Program-made: the position numbers and the translations under genes
Notes under the pieces: generated by a model
What the model saw: the letters and a program-made list of their open reading frames with translations, nothing else
Databases searched by the model: none
What the model was told of the DNA's origin: nothing
Shown: piece after piece, positions 60,449 to 64,000 of the stretch
How positions within the stretch are numbered: position 1 is the first letter of the stretch
Layout: every line of letters begins with the position of its first letter
Origin: CAWDPQ01 sp049642465
GTDB taxonomy: Bacteria > Acidobacteriota > Vicinamibacteria > Vicinamibacterales > 2-12-FULL-66-21
Direction of reading: 5' to 3'
Length of the DNA: 64,000 bases
Assembly: GCA_049642465.1 (NCBI GenBank)
Contig: JBAROV010000224.1
Coordinates: 80,517 to 144,516 of the forward strand

Positions 60449-61351
60449 ATGCATCCAAGATTGAGTCGGGGATTGAGTCGGGGATTGAATTGCGCTCGCG
60501 CGCGCAGTGTCGGCTGTGCGCTCTTTCTCGTCATCGTCACTATGCTTCCGGCTTGCCGCGGGAAGCGGGACGAAACGCCGCCGGTTGCGTCCGTGTCGGT
60601 TTCCATGAGCCGGGATCGCGTCGCCATCGGGAGTCCCGTCAAGTTCACGTATCGCTTTGACGTCGCGCAGGGCGCCAAGATCGAAGGCGACTACCGTGTG
60701 TTCGTCCATGTCCTCGACCCGGACGGCGAGCGTTTGTGGGACGACGACCACGTGCCGTCGGTGCCGACATCGCAGTGGAAGGCCGGGCAGCCCGTCGAGT
60801 ACACGCGGACCGTGTTCGTGCCCAACTACCCGTATATCGGGGAAGCCCGTGTGCGCGTGGGCCTGTATCTCGATGAGAACAGGCTACCCATCGCCGGCAA
60901 CGAGGTGTCGCGGCGAGAATATGAAGTGGCGAAGTTTCAGCTGCTGCCGCAGTCTGAAAACATCTTCCTCATATATAAGGATGGGTGGCACCCGGCGGAG
61001 GTTGCGGTCGACAATCCTGCGTCGGAGTGGCAGTGGACTCAGAAGGCCGGAACGATTTCGTTCCGAAATCCAAAGAAGGACGCCACCTTCTATCTGGAGT
61101 ACGACGCTCGAACGGATCTCTTCACGCCTCCCCAGCAAGTGACGGTGCGAGTGGCCGGCCAGCCGATCGGCACATTCCCGGCGGCCTCGAGGGAACGGAC
61201 GCTCATCACGTTCCCGGTTTCGGCTGCCCAGTTCGGCACCGGCGACATGTCGGAACTCGTCATCGAGGTCGATAAAACCTTCAAGCCTGGCGGCGGCGAC
61301 CCGCGTGAGCTCGGCATTCGCGTCTTCCACGCGTTCGTCGAGCCTAAGTAA
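60449..61351 (+). CDS. Lipoprotein of unknown function
   Basis: The 300-residue product has a lipoprotein signal (lipobox MLPAC near residue 36). The mature part has two beta-rich modules (VKFTYRFDVAQGAKIEGDYRVFVHVLD and ATFYLEYDARTDLFTPPQQVTVRVAG), as in carbohydrate-binding or Ig-like domains. The N-terminus is encoded by a 12-nt tandem duplication (LSRGLSRG). It is divergent from the BMC-H gene with 82 bp between starts. Confidence 0.72.
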   Translation: MHPRLSRGLSRGLNCARARSVGCALFLVIVTMLPACRGKRDETPPVASVSVSMSRDRVAIGSPVKFTYRFDVAQGAKIEGDYRVFVHVLDPDGERLWDDDHVPSVPTSQWKAGQPVEYTRTVFVPNYPYIGEARVRVGLYLDENRLPIAGNEVSRREYEVAKFQLLPQSENIFLIYKDGWHPAEVAVDNPASEWQWTQKAGTISFRNPKKDATFYLEYDARTDLFTPPQQVTVRVAGQPIGTFPAASRERTLITFPVSAAQFGTGDMSELVIEVDKTFKPGGGDPRELGIRVFHAFVEPK

Positions 61352-61441
61352 TCTAGCGCTACACCTCAGGAGGGCTTTTTCCCCTGGCTCAACAACCTCG
61401 ACTGTAGCGATTCTGGACAGAGGTCTCGACGGGATGGTAGG

Positions 61442-62101
61442 ATGTCTGTCTTCATGAATTGCCGTATTCGCGTCTGTGTGGGGGTGGCGGTCGCCTGCGT
61501 TGGACTTGCCGCATCCGCACACGCCGAGATCGTCCACTTGACGTCCGGCCGTACGCTCTCCGTCAAGGGACACCGCGTTGATGGTGACAGGATCGTCCTC
61601 ACCCTTCGTGGTGGCGGCGACGTGAATATTGACAAGTCGCTCATCGACAAGATCGTCGCTGACGAGGTGCCGTACCCGGAGCCGGAACCGGTCGTGGACG
61701 CCCCGCCCGAGCAAAACAGCGTCACCACCGAGACGCCGTACAACGAACTCATCGCCAGCATCTCTGAGGCACACGGAGTCGATCCGAACCTGGTTCGCGC
61801 GCTCATTCAGGTCGAGTCCGGATACCGTCCTCGCGCACGTTCCCCGAAGGGCGCCAAGGGCCTGATGCAGCTGATGCCTTCCACCGCCCGCGAGTACAAG
61901 GTGCGCGATCCGTACGACCCGAGGGCGAACATTGCCGCTGGCGTGAAGCACCTGAAGACCCTCATCGAAACCTACGGCGTCGAGCTGGCGCTGGCGGCGT
62001 ACAACGCCGGCGAAGGGGCGGTCAGGAAATTCAACGGCATTCCGCCCTACCGCGAGACACGGAATTACGTCAGCAAGATTCTCTCGCTGGCTGGCAAATA
62101 G
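61442..62101 (+). CDS. Secreted lytic transglycosylase (SLT domain)
   Basis: The 219-residue protein (ATG 61442 or 61454) has a signal peptide (AASAHAEIVHL), a short N-terminal domain with EIVHLTSGRTLSVKGHRVDGD, and an SLT domain with the catalytic Glu in ALIQVESGYRPRARSPKGAKGLMQLMP and LALAAYNAGEGAV. It probably opens the peptidoglycan for envelope machines. The next genes encode GspF/PilC and GspE/PilB, so it may help assemble that machine. Confidence 0.88.
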   Translation: MSVFMNCRIRVCVGVAVACVGLAASAHAEIVHLTSGRTLSVKGHRVDGDRIVLTLRGGGDVNIDKSLIDKIVADEVPYPEPEPVVDAPPEQNSVTTETPYNELIASISEAHGVDPNLVRALIQVESGYRPRARSPKGAKGLMQLMPSTAREYKVRDPYDPRANIAAGVKHLKTLIETYGVELALAAYNAGEGAVRKFNGIPPYRETRNYVSKILSLAGK

Positions 62102-62103
62102 AA

Positions 62104-62202
62104 AAGGGAGAGGGGAACTTCTCCCTTCTCCCTTTTCCCTTTTCCCTTTTCCCTTTTCCCCCCTTTTTCCTTTTTCGACGGCCACAGGCGGGTTTTGCCT
62201 GT
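62104..62202. repeat. Heptamer TTTTCCC tract followed by a terminator-like hairpin
   Basis: Tandem 7-nt units (TTCTCCC, then four or more TTTTCCC) follow the transglycosylase stop; the opening GGGAGAGGGGAA can pair with the first units. ACAGGC/GCCTGT at 62184-62202 forms a separate small hairpin that may end transcription. Confidence 0.65.
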
Positions 62203-62257
62203 CTAACCTTGAAGATGCTGCGCGTCCTGAACGACGGACGGAGGGTCAGCGCTGTTA

Positions 62258-62263
62258 TATAAT
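62258..62263 (+). promoter_or_regulatory. Possible -10 element upstream of gspF/pilC
   Basis: TATAAT is a perfect -10 hexamer about 75 bp upstream of the gspF/pilC start, but no good -35 hexamer lies 17 bp upstream. Confidence 0.3.
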
Positions 62264-62336
62264 TTGCAGGTTAATCTGCCGATAATGTCCACAGTGACAA
62301 GAGCTTGCGCCGAAGGCTCGGAGGCCAACCCGTAAC

Positions 62337-63539
62337 ATGGAGTTCCGCTGCCGGCTCGGGACGCCCGGGGGTGAAGTATTCGAAGGCGTCTACGTCGCCG
62401 AGAGCGAAGCCCGTCTCCGACGAGAGTTCGAGGAGAAGGGGCTTTACGTTCTTGGCATTCAGCGAGCCGGACGGATGGCGCTCGGGACCCTGCCGCTCCC
62501 CCGACGGTCGCGGATATCCACTCGCGAATTCCTCGTCTTCAACCAGGAACTGGCGACGCTGCTCAAAGCTGGCATGGCACTCGTCCAGTCGCTCGACATC
62601 CTGCGCCGCCGCGTGGCCAACGTCCTCTTCAAGTCTGTACTTGACGACGTGTACGAGCGGGTCAGGGGAGGGAGTTCGTTGTCTGAGGCGTTCGAGGCCC
62701 ACGGCACGTTGTTCCCCGGCGTCTACACGGCGTCGTTGCTCGCTGGAGAAAAGAGTGGCAGCCTGGAGCAGGTCATCCGGCGGTATGTCGCCTACGTCAA
62801 GGTCGTCGCCACGGTCCGTCGCAAGACCGTAGCCGCACTGGTGTATCCCGCAATTCTCCTGGCTCTTTCTCTGGTCGTAGTCAGCATCATCGTCCTCAAG
62901 GTCGTGCCGGCGTTCACGGCCTTTTACGAGCAGTTCGGCGAGGACTTGCCGCTCTCTACGCGAATGATCGTAGCGGTGTCGGAAATCGTGCGTTCGTATC
63001 TGTGGCTGATTCTGTTGGCGATCATTGGCGGTGCGTTCGCGTTGTGGGCCTGGCTCAAGCAACCCAGCCAGCGTGAGTTGTTCGATCGGTGGATTCTACG
63101 GGTGCCCGGGCTGGGCCAGGTTGCGCGGAAGTTTTCAATTTCTCAGGCGGCCCGGACGCTCGCTACCTTGCTTGGCGGGGGCATTCCGCTGGTCAATGCG
63201 CTTGAAGTCGCGGCGCGATCGATCAAAAACCGATACATCGCGCGGGAACTGCAAGTGGCCGGACAGCAGGTACGCGAAGGCCGCGCGCTTGCCGCTGCGA
63301 TGAACGATACGGGCGCGTTCTCGGACGTCGCGATCAAGATGGTCGAGGTAGGGGAATCGACGGGCGCTCTGCAGGAGATGCTGAACAGTCTGGCGGATTT
63401 CTACGACGAGGAGATCGAAACGAACCTGGGCCGCTTCATCACCCTGATCGAGCCGCTCCTGCTGATCGTCATGGGGCTGGTCATCGCCGGGCTGCTGCTG
63501 TCGCTTTACATGCCCCTCTTTAACATCGCGGCCTTTTAG
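62337..63539 (+). CDS. Type II secretion / type IV pilus inner-membrane platform protein (GspF/PilC)
   Basis: The 400-residue protein has the duplicated GspF domain layout with three transmembrane segments. The first copy has FLVFNQELATLLKAGMALVQSLDIL and SGSLEQVIRRY; the second has QAARTLATLLGGGIPLVNALEVAARSIKN and EVGESTGALQEMLNSLADFYDEE. It links the assembly ATPase to the pilin pathway. It precedes a gspE/pilB gene by 10 bp. Confidence 0.92.
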   Translation: MEFRCRLGTPGGEVFEGVYVAESEARLRREFEEKGLYVLGIQRAGRMALGTLPLPRRSRISTREFLVFNQELATLLKAGMALVQSLDILRRRVANVLFKSVLDDVYERVRGGSSLSEAFEAHGTLFPGVYTASLLAGEKSGSLEQVIRRYVAYVKVVATVRRKTVAALVYPAILLALSLVVVSIIVLKVVPAFTAFYEQFGEDLPLSTRMIVAVSEIVRSYLWLILLAIIGGAFALWAWLKQPSQRELFDRWILRVPGLGQVARKFSISQAARTLATLLGGGIPLVNALEVAARSIKNRYIARELQVAGQQVREGRALAAAMNDTGAFSDVAIKMVEVGESTGALQEMLNSLADFYDEEIETNLGRFITLIEPLLLIVMGLVIAGLLLSLYMPLFNIAAF

Positions 63540-63549
63540 ACAACGAGTA

Positions 63550-64000
63550 ATGGCAAACGGAAAGACAACCACCACCAACGGCGTTGACAGCGATCTGTAC
63601 ATCGGTGTTCCCGAGACCACGGCTGCCGAACAGGCCGCTGAAACGGCGCACGCAAAGCATCTGGCCGAGCGCTATCGCTTCGAATTTGTCGAGCTCTCCC
63701 AGTTCAGCATCGATCACGAACTGTTCCGGGCGATACCCGCGGACCTGATGTTGCGTTACGGGTTCGTGCCGTATCGGAGGGAGGGGCAGTCACTGGTCAT
63801 TGTCGTGTCGGATCCAACAGACGTGCCGATGATTGACGAGCTGGCGGTCCTGCTGGCTACACCGATCAAGGTCACGGTTGGCACACCAACCGCCATCCAG
63901 TCGATTCTCAAGAAGAGCGAAAGTTCGCAACGAGTCCTCGAGGAGGCGACGGAAAGCTTCCAACTCCAGATTCTCCGCGAAGACGAGCAGGGTGAGGATC
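63550..64000 (+). CDS. GspE/PilB assembly ATPase, N-terminal part (cut by window end)
   Basis: The frame opens at the ATG at 63550 and runs off the window after about 150 residues. The visible part is the MshEN-like N-terminal domain of GspE/PilB: HLAERYRFEFVELSQFSID, RAIPADLMLRYGFVPYRREG and LVIVVSDPTDVPMIDELAVLLA. The Walker motifs and C-terminal domain lie outside the window. It is translated just after gspF/pilC and is the motor of the same machine. Confidence 0.9.
   Translation, partial: MANGKTTTTNGVDSDLYIGVPETTAAEQAAETAHAKHLAERYRFEFVELSQFSIDHELFRAIPADLMLRYGFVPYRREGQSLVIVVSDPTDVPMIDELAVLLATPIKVTVGTPTAIQSILKKSESSQRVLEEATESFQLQILREDEQGED

Noticed and set aside
1..64000. tRNA or rRNA genes, IS elements or prophage genes
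   Set aside because: None was recognised; no conserved tRNA arms, transposase or integrase motifs were seen.

Overview
The window is GC-rich chromosomal DNA packed with divergent, convergent and head-to-tail genes. Several traits together suggest an Acidobacteriota-like bacterium, possibly Vicinamibacteria; this is an inference from gene content, not a database result. They are many secreted lipoproteins, an exosortase/PEP-CTERM locus, type IV pilus-type genes, the glycine cleavage system and a small bacterial microcompartment (BMC) locus. No tRNA, rRNA, integrase, transposase or CRISPR array was seen. RNA genes are represented by a class A RNase P RNA.

Layout. 0-3.7 kb holds a secreted beta-barrel-like protein and three lipoproteins; two share a C-terminal domain I do not recognise. 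3.7-14.9 kb is a surface-glycan cluster: a flippase-like membrane protein, three GT4-type glycosyltransferases, an NAD-dependent epimerase, two large GT-C-like membrane proteins and a FAD oxidoreductase. 14.9-31.2 kb is mostly housekeeping: ttcA, dapF, a DASS-type transporter, radC, larC, metG, tatD, a polyprenyl diphosphate synthase, ligA, an HtrA protease, an NtrC-type response regulator and rnpB. 31.2-37 kb has a sugar-nucleotide epimerase, a DUF5655 protein, a ComEA-like/pseudopilin/PilZ/sigma-54-activator group and two small proteins of unknown function. 37-49.4 kb has gcvT-gcvH-gcvP, a class IV aminotransferase, nnr-tsaE, guaB and secA. 49.7-54.6 kb is the exosortase locus: two PEP-CTERM proteins, exosortase, EpsI and a PrsT-like TPR lipoprotein. 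54.6-64 kb has a YifB/ComM ATPase, an MltD-like transglycosylase, an acylating aldehyde dehydrogenase next to a BMC shell protein, a lipoprotein, a second transglycosylase, and gspF/pilC followed by a truncated gspE/pilB.

How parts fit. The glycan cluster and the exosortase locus probably both serve the cell surface: exosortase systems usually accompany exopolysaccharide synthesis. The pseudopilin/PilZ/activator group and the gspF-gspE pair, 29 kb apart, probably serve one pilus or secretion machine. The aldehyde dehydrogenase and BMC-H genes abut and look like a minimal aldehyde-processing compartment module.

The most unusual feature is repeated DNA. A mosaic element of about 50-130 bp with conserved ends occurs five times, once in frame inside metG. 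A second, REP-like palindrome encodes the N-terminus of the BMC aldehyde dehydrogenase, lies upstream of secA, and has a relative inside the P3 region of RNase P RNA. Many intergenic spacers carry 7- or 8-nt tandem repeats that differ in sequence but share the period. Other points to check are a DapF with Ser at a catalytic-Cys position, a sigma-54-activator homologue with a degenerate GAFTGA loop, and a very short PEP-CTERM-like protein beside the exosortase.
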